The notes: generated by a model not told the origin, from the letters alone. A stretch of 64,000 nt of DNA from Branchipolynoe longqiensis (GCA_030323885.1 JASIRB010003061.1:1-64000), one strand, 5' to 3'. Shown: positions 1-9,894, numbered from the stretch's first letter. Numbers and translations are program-made.

Positions 1-88
1 ATTGCACTTTAACCCATAAACCTCCAGTTCCAACACCTCTATGCACAACCACACACACCAGAGTGTATGTATGTGTAGTGAAAACTTA

Positions 89-411
89 TGCGGTGGATGA
101 ATTGGTAAGAGCTTTGGATTCCTGTGCAGAAGGTCAGGCGCTCGAATCCTAGGCGAGTCAAGGCAATGAGTTACAACATTGATACTTGTCGCTACCTAGC
201 CTGGTGCTCGGTATTAACAGGATAGGGAAAAGGGACTTGTCAGCACACTATCGGGATAATGTGACTGAGTGGTATATTGGGTCATGGTACCAATGGCGTG
301 GTTTCCGAGGGGGACAGCGCTATAATATCACCATGAGTGCGCATTGTCACAAGTTAGTACCCATTCCGATATGACCTTGGGTTTTGCTAGGATGCATAAC
401 ACCAGCAAACG
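89..411 (+). mobile_element. tRNA-derived SINE, near full length
   Basis: A tRNA-like head with an A-box-like stretch near 95-110 and a B-box-like GCTCGAATCC near 143-152 is followed by a body also present at 2.8, 8.5, 9.6 and 10.35 kb. Body landmarks are 'GATACTTGTCGC', 'AGGATAGGGAAA' and 'GGATAATGTGACTGAGT', with a tail ending TGACCTT...GCTAGGATGCATAA. The repeated head, body and tail mark a SINE rather than a functional tRNA gene. The tail is A/C-rich and decayed. Confidence 0.75.
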
Positions 412-504
412 AAGAAAGGTGGGGAGAGACAGGTACTCATCGTGTCCACTCATAGAGGGCGCAATAGTGCCGAAGTAAGGAACTAATGTAGACTTAGCAT
501 ACTG

Positions 505-820
505 TACAAGATGGCCAGTTAGGTAAGAGCGCATATTTCCTGAGTGGAACGCCGTTGGTTCAATACCACGCTCAGTCACATACAGATTAGAAAATATGAC
601 ATTCATTATTACATTGCTGGTCGTTCGGCATTCCCAAGTATGTGGTTGTTTCAATGACAATACGGAACGGCAGATCATGTTGTGCAACCATTTGTATGTT
701 ATTCCAGTATTAAAAACAGCAGTATAAATTTACCACGACACTACAAAGTCGCACGTAGGTAACTGTCCTGATATGAGTTCCGATGTCGCTAGGACCTAAA
801 ACCCCACTCAGTCACATCAA
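505..820 (+). mobile_element. Degenerate SINE pieces (head and separate tail)
   Basis: Positions 509-580 look like a tRNA-type promoter head, with an A-box-like TGGCCAGTTAGGTAAGAGCG and a B-box-like GGTTCAATACC. Positions 745-815 match the tail of the SINE at 89-411 (CTGATATGA...GCTAGGACCTAAAACCCC). The sequence between matches nothing else here. Confidence 0.4.
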
Positions 821-897
821 GGTGAACGTGATGATCCTTGCTAATAAGGGAACTTGAGAAATTATGATGGAATTAGGAAACTATGTACACTGCAAGG

Positions 898-1030
898 GTG
901 ATGAGATGTCATTGAGTGAGGGGACGGTGGTGAGTGAGGGGTGGCAGTGAGTGAGGGGTGGCAGTGAGTGAGGGATGACTGTGAGTGAGGGATGGCAATG
1001 ATTGAGGGATATCAGTGAGTGAGGGATATA
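898..1030 (+). repeat. Minisatellite, about 18-bp unit
   Basis: About seven imperfect copies of a unit like GTGGCAGTGAGTGAGGGAT are arrayed head to tail. An open frame across the array is a by-product of the repeat. Confidence 0.85.
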
Positions 1031-1124
1031 TGTTTGTTGTTGTTTTAAAATAATTGTAAGATGGGGTTGGTATATTATTTGATTAAGCAGGGGAAATTTC
1101 AAGTGTGGTCTTCCTCAGTCCAAT

Positions 1125-1300
1125 GCTTATTGTCCTATCCTAGCAATCGCAAGTGCCAGTCCAGGTAGCGACGAGTATCAATTTTGAAGTCATTGCTTTG
1201 ATTCGACCAGAGTTCGGATCCGCGGGTTCGAATCCTATGACCTACCAAGACTGCAGACGGATGCTGAACTCAGGCGGCCATCCCTTCTGGTATTGGGTTT
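1125..1300 (-). mobile_element. SINE head fragment
   Basis: On the minus strand this is the tRNA-like head and proximal body of the main SINE family. In plus orientation it shows 'CGACGAGTATCAATTTT' and a B-box complement 'GGGTTCGAATCCTATGAC'. The distal body and tail are missing. Confidence 0.6.
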
Positions 1301-1549
1301 CATAATGTTTGTTAAAACAGACCTCAGCGAACAACACTGTTACCGTCATGTCATTACTTTTAATCTGATTTGTGCTTGGCGGTGGCTTTGTGGCAAGTGA
1401 GGCAGGGGAAGGGGGAGGGGGCAGGGGAGAGAGGGGGGTGAGGGGTGAGGGGGGCTGAAGGGCTATAACGTCCTGTTATGTGGTAAACAGATCGTGAGTC
1501 AGTAATTTGAGGCTGATTGACAGACCGGCGCAGGAGCGAGTGATTGAGA

Positions 1550-1712
1550 AGGATTAGTTGGCTGTTGGAGTTTTACGTTCTGATAACATCTAAGGGCATA
1601 TCAGGTTGGCTACTGCTTGTGACAGTGCACATTCATGGTGAATTTATAGTGTTGCTCCACTGGGAGCCAAGGCCACCAGCACCATGACCTGATATCCACA
1701 TCCAAATTGTTG
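1550..1712 (-). mobile_element. SINE tail fragment
   Basis: The complement of the main SINE tail and distal body is present: TTGGAGTTTTACGTTCTGAT, then a decayed GACTTGTGACAGTGC-like segment, then CCATGACCTGATATCC. This is a 5'-truncated minus-strand copy. Confidence 0.65.
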
Positions 1713-1734
1713 CCCTCACTTAAACGGATTTTGG

Positions 1735-1845
1735 TATTTCTACCCGACCAGTTATAACTTGCCATTGATATTTGTAAAGATTAAATCCCCATTATCGCCC
1801 GACCAGATGTAACTTGCCATTGATATTTGCACAAAAAAATGAACC
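1735..1845 (+). repeat. Short tandem duplication (~56 bp spacing)
   Basis: The segment CCCGACCAG..TAACTTGCCATTGATATTTG occurs twice, beginning near 1,743 and 1,799. It has no coding content. Confidence 0.6.
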
Positions 1846-1922
1846 TGCATTAACGCCCACTGATAATTTGGGGAGTGATAGGCCCTACATGTTAACGCTA
1901 GTCAAGGCAGTGAGTGATACCT

Positions 1923-2227
1923 GGGCCGCGTTCAGCGTGAGCCTTGGAGGCGTCTCAGAGAAATTCCGGATGTCCTGCTAGTCTGAATGTCAAAAGCAGT
2001 TGGTTGCCTCGAAAATGGCTGCCTCCATAGAGGGTAGGCATTTGCAATTGAGAAGAACAGCTCTGATTGGCTGAAATCACTGAATTTGGTGGCCATTTTC
2101 GAGGCGTTTTTTGCCTCCTACCTGAAAAGCGAGAGATCTTCGAGGCATCTCCTGAATGCCAATAGGCCCAAAAGATGTTGCAGAGCTGACTTGGAGTCGA
2201 CTCAGAGGTGTACCCTGAATGCTGCCC
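1923..2227. mobile_element. MITE-like element with imperfect terminal inverted repeats
   Basis: The left end GGGCCGCGTTCAGCGTGAGCC pairs imperfectly with the reverse complement of the right end (GGGCAGCATTCAGGGTACACC). A second inner inverted pair, CCTCGAAAATGGCTGCC near 2,007 and its complement near 2,090-2,106, extends the fold-back structure. No transposase is present. I could not assign a superfamily or a clear target-site duplication. Confidence 0.5.
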
Positions 2228-2245
2228 TGTTCAGTCTTGACCTAC

Positions 2246-2362
2246 CGGATGCAGTAGCCGAATCGGTAGAGCACAGGCTTCACATGCAGAAGGTACGGAG
2301 TTCGAATCCCAGCTGAATGGACGCAATGACTTATAAAATTGATACTTGTCACTTTCGCACAG
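2246..2362 (+). mobile_element. tRNA-like SINE head with a different body
   Basis: The head contains GTAGCCGAATCGGTAGAGCA (A-box region) and GGAGTTCGAATCCCAGC (B-box region), then GACTTATAAAATTGATACTTGTC as in the main SINE. After that the sequence diverges from the usual body, so it is either truncated or a subfamily. Confidence 0.5.
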
Positions 2363-2760
2363 AAAGGACAGCACATACCGCAGTCTTTTATGCACCACTT
2401 GTGGACCACTGGTTGCACACCAAAGAAGCAATCAACTGGACCTTAATCTACCCACGTCTGTGTTTATCATATTGGGTGAATTGTGTGAACAATTTAAATT
2501 ATACACAGTAATCAGTTCACAATGTTTCTGTAAATGCTACCAGTATGCTGAAAACATGTCAGTTATTTGAATTTGATAACATGAGAGTTATTTATAGAAT
2601 GTGGATAGAATTGTCAGTTCAGTTCAATGAGGACACCGTGTGCATTGTTACTGCAGCCCTGCAGGAAGCCACTGCCTGTATTTATGCAAGCAGCGTGCCA
2701 GTTAGACAAACATTAGTTGCAGTACTACTAAAGGTTAGCACTTGAAATAACCCAGATTAT

Positions 2761-3465
2761 TTGTTTTTTTTTGTTTTACGTCCTGGCAATAGCTAAGGTA
2801 ATATCAGGATGGGGACCAGATGGGATGGCCGAATGAGTTGAGCGTCGGTCTCCTGTTTTGGGAGATCGGGGGATCCGAACCCATGGGTTTGTGGGTTCGA
2901 ACCCTGGTCCAGTCAAACCAATGACTTGAAAATTGATAGTTGTCGCTTCCTAGCCTGGCACTTGGCATTATTAGGATAGGGAAAGGACTGGTTGGCTCAG
3001 TGTCAGGATAATGTGACTGAGTGTGATATCAAGTCATGGAGCTGGTGGCCTGGTTTCCCAGTGGGGCAGCACTATAAAGTATCCCTGAGTGCTCACTGTC
3101 ACGAGTCAGTACCCATCCTGATATGACCTTAGATGTTGCTAGGACGTAAAACAACAACAAACAAACATATCAGGATGGGATATCGACATGTGACAGTTTG
3201 GACTCATCGCAAATTTATAGAATTGCTCCACTGGATGGGCAGTTCACCTTCACCATGACCCGATATCTTACTCAGTCGCGTTTTTATCCTGATACTGAGA
3301 CACGCATTCCTTTCCCTGTCCTATTATTGCTGAGTGTCAGGCTAGGTAGCAAGAAGTATCAATATTATCTAAGTCATCACCTTGACTCGGCTGGGATTCG
3401 AACCCGCGATACCCAACACTGGAAGCCATCAAGCGCTCTTATAAATTCGACTATTTCGTCCCGTA
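2761..3465 (-). mobile_element. SINE (minus) split by a nested plus-strand SINE
   Basis: The tail complement at 2,761-2,813 (TTTTACGTCCTGGCAATAGC...) and the rest at about 3,180-3,465 form one minus-strand SINE. The second part includes the body and a B-box complement GGGATTCGAACCCGCGAT. They are separated by the younger SINE at 2,814-3,166. The motif ATATCAGGATGGG is repeated at 2,801-2,813 and 3,167-3,179 as the target-site duplication. Confidence 0.8.
2814..3166 (+). mobile_element. Full-length SINE inserted into an older SINE
   Basis: The tRNA-like head at 2,820-2,915 ends in a clear B-box (TGGGTTCGAACCCTGG). It is followed by the full family body and a (CAA)n-type tail (ACAACAACAAACAAAC). 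The flanking 13-bp direct repeats ATATCAGGATGGG show retroposition into the minus-strand SINE. Confidence 0.85.
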
Positions 3466-3732
3466 TATAACTTAGAAGATAGTAGGAAATGTATTCTATA
3501 TGTTAAGCATATTCATTGATTTCTTACTTTGTGTGTATGTTGCTTGGTGAAACATATTCACGGCGTTCTTCCTTTATGCACTAGTACCTGTCTCAAAGGA
3601 CAACTCTGCAACCACACCAATGTTGTCCTGACATCATTGCTGCCGTGCGGGCAGTAAAATTAGACAAAAGCAGTTAAAAGAATTGTTCACGCATAGTGGG
3701 GGTTGATTAAGAGAGATACCGTGATCCCCCTC
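3466..3732. other. No recognisable feature
   Basis: Unique-looking sequence without a convincing open frame or repeat. Confidence 0.5.
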
Positions 3733-4386
3733 TTAAACGACCACCCTGAACAATGACCACCGGCCATATATGGCTAGTATTCCAATGCGCAACATAGTTT
3801 AACTACAAATTACTCCTCACCAACGACCACCCGCCTATTGTGACCAACGACCACCCCTTTTCCCCTTTATGTGTCCATTATTTTGAAACCGAAAACTATT
3901 ATTATATGATATTTAAATGGAGATTTTAAAACCACTCTGATTATGTAATGTTTTAATTGCTAAATCTGTTATTTTAAGACCAACAAGTATGTTTATGAGA
4001 TATTTAAATGGAAATTTTAGAACAGTGTGACTATTTGATGTTTTCATTTCTTACTGTGTTGTTTTAATACCAATAAGTATCATTTGTCAATATTTAAATG
4101 GACATTTCAGAACAGTGTGACTATTTGATGTTTTCATTACTTACTGTGTTATTTTAATACCGATAAGTATCATTTGTCAATATTTAAATGGACATTTTAG
4201 AAGAGTGTAATGATGTGATGTTCTACTCACTTAATGTGTTATTTTACAACCAACAAGTATGATTATATGATATTCAAATATGTCACTCCCTCTCACCCTA
4301 AGCCTATCCCTAACCCTTTCACCAGCGACCACCTCCGTTATGCGACCACATTCTGTCTGCAGTAGGGGTGGTCCTTTAAGAGGGCA
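3733..4386. mobile_element. TIR element with internal 90-bp tandem repeats
   Basis: The left end CCCTCTTAAACGACCACCC matches, with one mismatch, the reverse complement of the right end GGGTGGTCCTTTAAGAGGG. Near both ends the motif GACCACC recurs several times as a subterminal repeat. The core (3,910-4,275) is four copies of a 90-bp AT-rich unit marked by TATTTAAATG at 3,910, 4,001, 4,091 and 4,181. No transposase is present, so this is a non-autonomous DNA transposon or MITE of unassigned superfamily. Confidence 0.65.
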
Positions 4387-4562
4387 CCACTCTAGTGTTC
4401 TCTACAAGTGTGTGTGGGGGAGGTGAGTTTCGGCGTTAAGCCAGTGATGACTTATCACGTGACCTTTTGACTGGGTATCTACTGATCAATTACACACCCA
4501 CTGCAATACCCAATAACACAAAGCCAAGGTTCTATTCTAAATAACATATTGTAGCAGTCTGC

Positions 4563-4745
4563 ACTGACCTCTCCGACAAGGAGCCGCATAGGCAGTTCTC
4601 CATGGGCAGGGTGATTGCATTAGGGAACCTAGATAGTCTAATGATTAGGATGCTAGCCCCGTAATGGAAAGGAGCATCAGTTTGAATCCTGCTCTTGACG
4701 CAATATTTCCCATTTTCACCTCCCCCCGAATATGAGACTGGTTGC
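4563..4745 (+). mobile_element. Second SINE family, copy 1
   Basis: This shares with 7,595-7,835 a leader (TGCACTGACCT..TC), the segment AGGGTGATTGCAT, and a tRNA-like stretch with a B-box-like GTTTGAATCCTGCTCTTGA, followed by GCAATATTTCCC. Both copies have the same order of blocks. Confidence 0.55.
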
Positions 4746-4810
4746 CGTGAGTTGGATCCTGTACAAGCTATGCGCTGTATGGTTGTTGAACCTATCGTGT
4801 GTATGTATAT

Positions 4811-5064
4811 GAGCCTGTCTCAAAAGGTGAAAAGTCTTCTTTTTTTGTACAGTGTAATGATTTACACAAAACAGCACAGAAATGGTTACACTGAAAACAC
4901 AAGGACATTTGCTTCAAATCAATATGTATTCTATTGGGATTATGAAACACCGTGTAAACAACAAATCAGTTTATCCTGAGCAAATGCATAAGCAGATAGT
5001 ATGTTGATCGTTACAATGGACAAAGTTTTGTCCCATATTGATTAGCACCTTTTGAGACAATCTC
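4811..5064. mobile_element. MITE with ~19-bp TIRs, copy 1
   Basis: The left end GAGCCTGTCTCAAAAGGTG matches, with one mismatch, the complement of the right end CACCTTTTGAGACAATCTC. A related copy lies at 33,194-33,447 at roughly 85-90% identity by eye. It is about 254 bp with no coding capacity. Confidence 0.7.
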
Positions 5065-5237
5065 ATATGTAAGTACATTGCCTGTATGTGTGTAATTATA
5101 AGCATTAGAATGGTATGGAATGCAATGCCTACATATCAAACCAGATTCATAGCTGTCCAGCGATGAAAACAAGCACCCTCAAAGGAGCTTGATGCGCGAG
5201 AAGGAAGAAAGCAAGGCGGGGGTGGGAAAAAAGGCGC

Positions 5238-5250
5238 TTTATTTAACGCC
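5238..5250 (-). promoter_or_regulatory. Polyadenylation signal near the 3' end of N1
   Basis: On the minus strand the sequence GTTAAATAAAGCGCC contains AATAAA about 50 nt before the element end. The same signal occupies the same relative position in the related elements. Confidence 0.55.
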
Positions 5251-5478
5251 TCAGAACATCAGGTAAATAAGCAACAGTACAGAGAACGTGGAAAATAAGC
5301 AGCTATACAGAGAGCAAGGAAAATAAGCAGCTATACAAAGAACAAGGAAAATAAGCAGCTAAATACAGGAGTCAATGCGGTGAAGGCAAGGGAGTAAGAA
5401 AGCTCATAAGGAGCGGTCAAGGTATCTTATAGCAGTGAGCTCGGGGGAACTTGAAGTGTTCAGGTGAGGGGCGCCGAA

Positions 5479-5512
5479 GAGCCCTCCACCAAAAAAAAGG
5501 AGGAGAGGGCTC
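5479..5512. other. Stem-loop at the internal/B junction of N1
   Basis: GAGCCCTCC pairs with GGAGAGGGCTC across an A-rich loop. The equivalent position in the two related elements also forms a stem with changed bases. Confidence 0.5.
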
Positions 5513-5980
5513 GAGGCGCGCCCGAGGGGGCGGGCGAGCAGGGGGAGGGGCACCCGCTAGCGGTGGCTTGGGCGTCGGAGGAGGTCTTGGGTGTCAGGCT
5601 GGGTCGGGGGCCTACGGCGACAGGGATGCGGGCGGCCAAAAATTGGGGAGGCCCGATCCCTGGAGGAGGTGCGGCGAGGGTCGAGCAGGGGGGTAGCGAA
5701 GTCCTCAGGGCTGGGCGGGGTGGGGGTGGGGGTCGGGTGGGGCGGGTTGATGAAGGTGGTGTCGTGGAGGTCGCGATGGTCGGCAGCTGTGCTGTCTGGG
5801 GAGAGTTCGTCGTGAGAGTGCCTGCGGTGCGAGGTGATGGTCCCCGGCTCTGTCTGGGCGGTGTTTCGGTCGGTGGTCGCTGGGGGGTTGTCGGTGGTGG
5901 TCACGGGGTTGTCGGCAGCGGTGTGGGTGAGGCGCCGGGGAAGGCCCCCCGGGCCGGCCGGGGGGGTGGGGGGCGGCGGA

Positions 5981-7162
5981 TCAAAAATCCGCCGAGGCGC
6001 CCGGGGTCTGGCGCTCACGGGCTTGCTTGGTGAAGCACCTGGCCTCGCTGTGCATCGTGAGGATGCGCCGTACGTTGGCGCAGTAGGCGCATACATGCCG
6101 GTGTCTGTTCCCCACCTCGCCGTGGGCCTCCCTGATGGGGGCCCGGTCACACGAGGCGAGCTCGCGGTTCCAGGCGGCGCAGGGGGCCCCGTGGGCCTGT
6201 CTCTCATAGGCGATGCGGGTGTCGGCTTGGGGCCGGGGCTACGGTGCGCCTCGGGGAAGGTCCTCGCCTCGGGGGACTGGTGCTGTCTGGACGGCCTGGG
6301 GGGCGGGCAAGGTGAGGGCCTCCACCCTCACTAGGTTCAGGGCGACAGGGCGACAGGGCGACAGCCACCCGTGGGGGAGCCTCCCGTCTGCGATCCAGGT
6401 AAAAATTGTCTCGGAGTATGCGCGGACGGTAGGCCAGGGATAGACGAGGTTGTCCCTGAGCACGGTGAGGGTGTGGTGATGTAGGCCCGGGATGGAGTGC
6501 GCCGGGAAGCTCGGGTGGCTGACGAGGGTGGTGAGGGCGAGGCTATACTCGTCCTTGGTGGCTTCCCCTCTTTTTACCGACTTCCGCTCCGGTCCCCTCT
6601 CAACGAGGTCCGAGGGGAAGAGGTAGTCGGGGGAGATGCCTTTGCGTCTCCCGGTGTGGCGCGCCTCGGCCGACGCCAGGATGTGCCGCACGGCGTCAGC
6701 CGCGGATGCCGGCGTGTGGTCGACGGCATCCTGGAGGTAGGGTGGGGGCGGAGCGATCGACGGTGGTGCAGCGAGGCGGCTGTACCGCTGGTACTGCGGG
6801 TGCAGTGCCCCCGGGAGCGGTGCTTGAGGCGGCGGGGGAGGGTGCGCCCCGCCGACGACGTGTGCCCGAGGTGCTGGGCTGGGCGGCGTGATGTGGGCGG
6901 TCCGTCGCCTCGGGGAAGGCGGCGGAGTGTCCTCGGGCTCGCGGGCGGCCTCGGACTCCAGGGCGGCCATGCGGTCCGTGAGTTGTTGAAGCGCCTGGAG
7001 GATAGCGGCCTCAGTGCCCGAGGGCCGGTCCCGAGATGCCGGCGAGGACCCCCGAACCGAGCTCGGCGAGGCGCCTCCCGGCATGCCCGAGGAGGGGCCG
7101 GGGATGGCTGCGGCCGTCATCCGGGCTCCCTTCCGTGCCTTTCCCCTGCCGCGTCCAGGCAT
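5981..7162 (-). pseudogene. Gag-like protein of element N1, one in-frame TAG
   Basis: The frame runs 394 codons including the terminal TGA and is closely related to the protein at 12,323-13,489. It starts at an ATG whose product begins with a basic R/K/G-rich tail, the same start as in the relative. Order of features: a basic N-terminus; a short heptad-like helix (ILQALQQLTDRMAALES, about residues 53-69); a proline-rich linker; a conserved core containing FPSDLVERGPERK and PWPTVRAYSE..F.WIADGRL; and a C-terminal Cys/His cluster. A single TAG at 6,239-6,241 replaces a CTG-like codon of the relative. The frame beyond stays open and conserved to the shared TGA at 5,981-5,983. It may be dead by one nonsense change or read through. 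Confidence 0.65.
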
Positions 7163-7594
7163 GATGAGGCGGGGCGGAGGTGAAGAACGGCCCGATGTGA
7201 AGAATGGCCTGAGGTGAAGGCCAAGTAGAAGAAAGCGAGCTTGTGCAGGGAGGACGGCGGGAGGGCGAATCGCTGAAGGAGGCCGGCGGGCGGCCTTATA
7301 AGGGAAGGAGCGAGAGGCAAGAATGCGGGGAGGGTGAGAAAGCCGGAGGGCAGGGAGAGTGGCGAGGTGGGAGAAAGCTGAGGGAGGGATGACAGGGAAG
7401 GTGAGAAAGCGAGGTGGCGGCAGGAGGCGGGGGGAGGGTCTCTCCCTTCCCTCGCATCAAACGTAATGCGAGCATTACGACCAATCGCGATGGGCAGAAT
7501 AAATACCATATCTAAACAATACTTTTTTTAAAGAAGAAAATGAATGGATATAAACCCTTTAAAAGTGTACAATTCCTTGGGAATGAATGTTGTG

Positions 7595-7835
7595 TGCACT
7601 GACTTCTCAGGCACAGAATCATGATATAGACAGGTAGGTGTGGATAGGGTGATTACATCAGCAAGCCTAGATAAGATAATTTGATGGGTATCGCACTAGT
7701 TCTGCAATGGCAAGAAATGAGTGTTTGAATCATGCTCTAGATGCAATATTTCCCGTGTGTATCTAACTACAGTGAAATATAAATGATGTGACCTTAGATG
7801 TTGACAGGACGTAAAACTCAAACAACCAACCAATC
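7595..7835 (+). mobile_element. Second SINE family, copy 2
   Basis: It has the same block order as 4,563-4,745: TGTGCACTGACTTCTC, AGGGTGATTACATC, a tRNA-like head, and GCAATATTTCCCGTG. It continues into a tail shared with the main SINE family (TGACCTTAGATGTTGACAGG, then ACGTAAAACTCAAACAACC). The families therefore share a 3' end. Confidence 0.6.
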
Positions 7836-8076
7836 TATTATGGCGTAAGGTTGCACCCTGCATTAACCTATTTTCTTCTACTGGCCTCTGCATACCTGAA
7901 TCCTTTGTGTCTTTATTTCTTTGTTTAGCGACCTCCCAGCATAACATGTATACATCAGCTATTACTATTAGGTGGTCACACAGTGGTTAACTACATCTGA
8001 CTAAAATATACCTGAATCCATTCACTTTCACATCACCGACCTACATAACCACTGACAATGCGAGCAAGCCAAATCG

Positions 8077-8330
8077 ACATATGACGAGTTCATGCGCAAA
8101 ACCCTGTAAACGCCAATCCAAAAATTGAATTAAAATACAAGATTTGTACCTGAAGGTAATTTTAATTCTCACTATTTCTGCATTTCTTGTGATGAAATGA
8201 CTATGAAGCAATGAACAAAAAAAATAGTAACGTAAACAAAAATAACCCTTTGAAGGTTTGATTCCGATTTCGTTCTCAATTTTTGGATTGTCATTTATCA
8301 CTGTTTGTGGGGTTTTGCGGCTGAACTCTT
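8077..8330. mobile_element. Small fold-back (inverted-repeat) element
   Basis: The left arm GAGTTCATGCGCAAAACCC...CAATCCAAAAATTGA (from about 8,078) is matched in reverse complement by the right arm (TCAATTTTTGGATTG near 8,277, then GGGGTTTTGCGGCTGAACTC). No coding potential. The arms are about 45-60 bp and imperfect. Confidence 0.55.
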
Positions 8331-8535
8331 CATAGCCCGTTATTATTTACCTGTTACCTTTCTCTGATGGACATGTCTGTGACTACACTCTAATACTTAT
8401 TATTACTTTGTCTCCACTATTATGACCTGTGCATCAGGGTAGTTTAAGCTATGTGATTAACGGTATTGTTGAACATCCAGAAACACAGTACGGCAGTGCT
8501 GAAATTATTTTTTTATTCAATCAATAATATTGCAG

Positions 8536-8805
8536 ACAGTCGAGTCAAACCAATAAGTTACACAATTACTACTTATCACCACATAGCAAGGCGTTTGGCA
8601 TTACTAGGATAGGGCAAGAGCTAGATATCTCAATATCAGAATAATATTATGACTGAGTGGGAAATCGGGTCATGGTGCCGGTGACCTGGTCTTCCAGCGC
8701 GGCAGCTCTATAAATTAACCATGATTGTGCACTGTTGCAAGTCGGGAACTGTCCTGATATGACCAGCGATGTTGGCAGGACTTAAAACCCCATCAAACAA
8801 ACATA
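8536..8805 (+). mobile_element. SINE body and tail, head lost
   Basis: The family body is recognisable (GTCAAACCAATAAGTTACA, TAGGATAGGGCAAGAGC, ATGACTGAGTGGGAAATCGG) with the tail TGACCAGCGATGTTGGCAGG..TTAAAACCCC. It is truncated at the 5' side, just after the B-box region. Confidence 0.7.
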
Positions 8806-9061
8806 GTATCGCATTTATTGTGAAGTCCAGATGACCGGTGCCCTTGTGATGAAAAAAAACATGTTTGATGATTAATATTACATTTACTAATTTAAAAAAA
8901 GGTTAAAAATCAAATAAACATGTGCTGATCACTTCATGACCATGTCAGTTTTTGTTGTCATTTGATAACAGACCACGCGGCATAGCTTGCTTCTTTGTAA
9001 TCCACTAATTAAAACACCTTTGCCTCATCGATTAATTAATTCTCAAAATACCCGGTTCATG

Positions 9062-9360
9062 AATCTTAGTCGGCGAGTCTAGTGGTTAAGTCTATGAGGC
9101 GTCGGCTTCTCCATGACGAGGGCTTTACTCGTCTGATTTAAGGAGGGAGAGTCTAATTGTCTAATTTCCCGCCAGGCCGTAGATCCAGTTACCAGCGACA
9201 TCCCATAATACACGGCAACCTCCCGCGCCCATAGCGGATACAGCGTGACGTCACACGTGATGCTGGGGTAGTGGTGGGGGTAGGGGTTGGGGTGGGGATA
9301 GGGGTGGGGCTGAGGGTGGGGGGGGGGGGTGACTAACGGTGGGGGGAGGGGCTCTGCGGT
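9062..9360 (+). repeat. tRNA-like fragment and G-rich low-complexity stretch
   Basis: 9,066-9,140 resembles a decayed tRNA-type head (GGCGAGTCTAGTGGTTAAGTC) without a good B-box. 9,258-9,352 is GGGGT/GGGGA-rich simple sequence with several G runs that could form quadruplexes. Confidence 0.45.
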
Positions 9361-9566
9361 GAATACGAGGGTGGCAATCCAACAATAGAGGGATTAGCTG
9401 GGAGTATGTTTCCTCAAATGTTCACTGTCCACAATCAGAATATAGCTCACGCCATTAAAAATGTTGGAATTTAAAGCAAGAAATATTTAAAAGAAATTAA
9501 GCTACGGTGAAGTGCATTATATATATATATATGATGTTGAAGGCCTTTTACAAGTATTCAAAAAGA

Positions 9567-9800
9567 GTTCATCCTAGCCAGCCGCTCGGCATTAATAGGA
9601 TATGGGCAAGGACTTGATAGCTCAGTGTCAGGATAATGTGACTGAGTTGGATATCAGGTCATGCTGCTGGTGGCCTGGTCTCCAAGTAGGGCAGCACTAT
9701 AACGTTGCCATGAGTGTTCACTGTCACTAGTCGGTACCCATCATGAAATTACCTTAGATGTTGCCAGGATCTAAAACTCCAACAACCAACCAAACCTACG
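9567..9800 (+). mobile_element. SINE body and tail, 5'-truncated
   Basis: Begins in the body at CTAGCCAGCCGCTCGGCATT and runs to the tail TTAGATGTTGCCAGGATCTA followed by a CAACCAACCAAAC end. Confidence 0.7.
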
Positions 9801-9894
9801 CCTGTATCAGTCCCATATGTATGATGTATAAGGACTTATGTGAATAGAAACAACAACAAAAGGTTCAATAGAGCCAATCGTCCTCGTGTTAGAA

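Larger units (their letters stand above)
5191..7482 (-). mobile_element. GC-rich gag-only YR-type retroelement N1 (single A-internal-B unit)
   Basis: On the minus strand it begins GGTCGTAATGC (7,482) and ends CGCGCATC (5,191), the same termini as the elements at 11.0 and 35.3 kb. It has a TATA-like box (CTTATAAGG, near 7,293-7,302), a gag-like frame (7,162-5,981), a proline-rich region, a hairpin (5,479-5,512) and an AATAAA signal in minus orientation near 5,238-5,248. Unlike its relatives it lacks the extra downstream A2-B2 unit, so it may be a recombination product. No RT, RNase H or recombinase is present. Mobility would need proteins from an autonomous relative, which is an inference. Confidence 0.7.

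Noticed and set aside
89..160. tRNA gene
   Set aside because: The same head is repeated with a common SINE body at several loci, and the cloverleaf is degenerate.
5464..7183. Plus-strand Gly/Arg-rich frames opposite the gag-like genes (also 12,165-13,595)
   Set aside because: Shadow frames of GC-rich DNA; conservation and domain pattern are on the minus strand.
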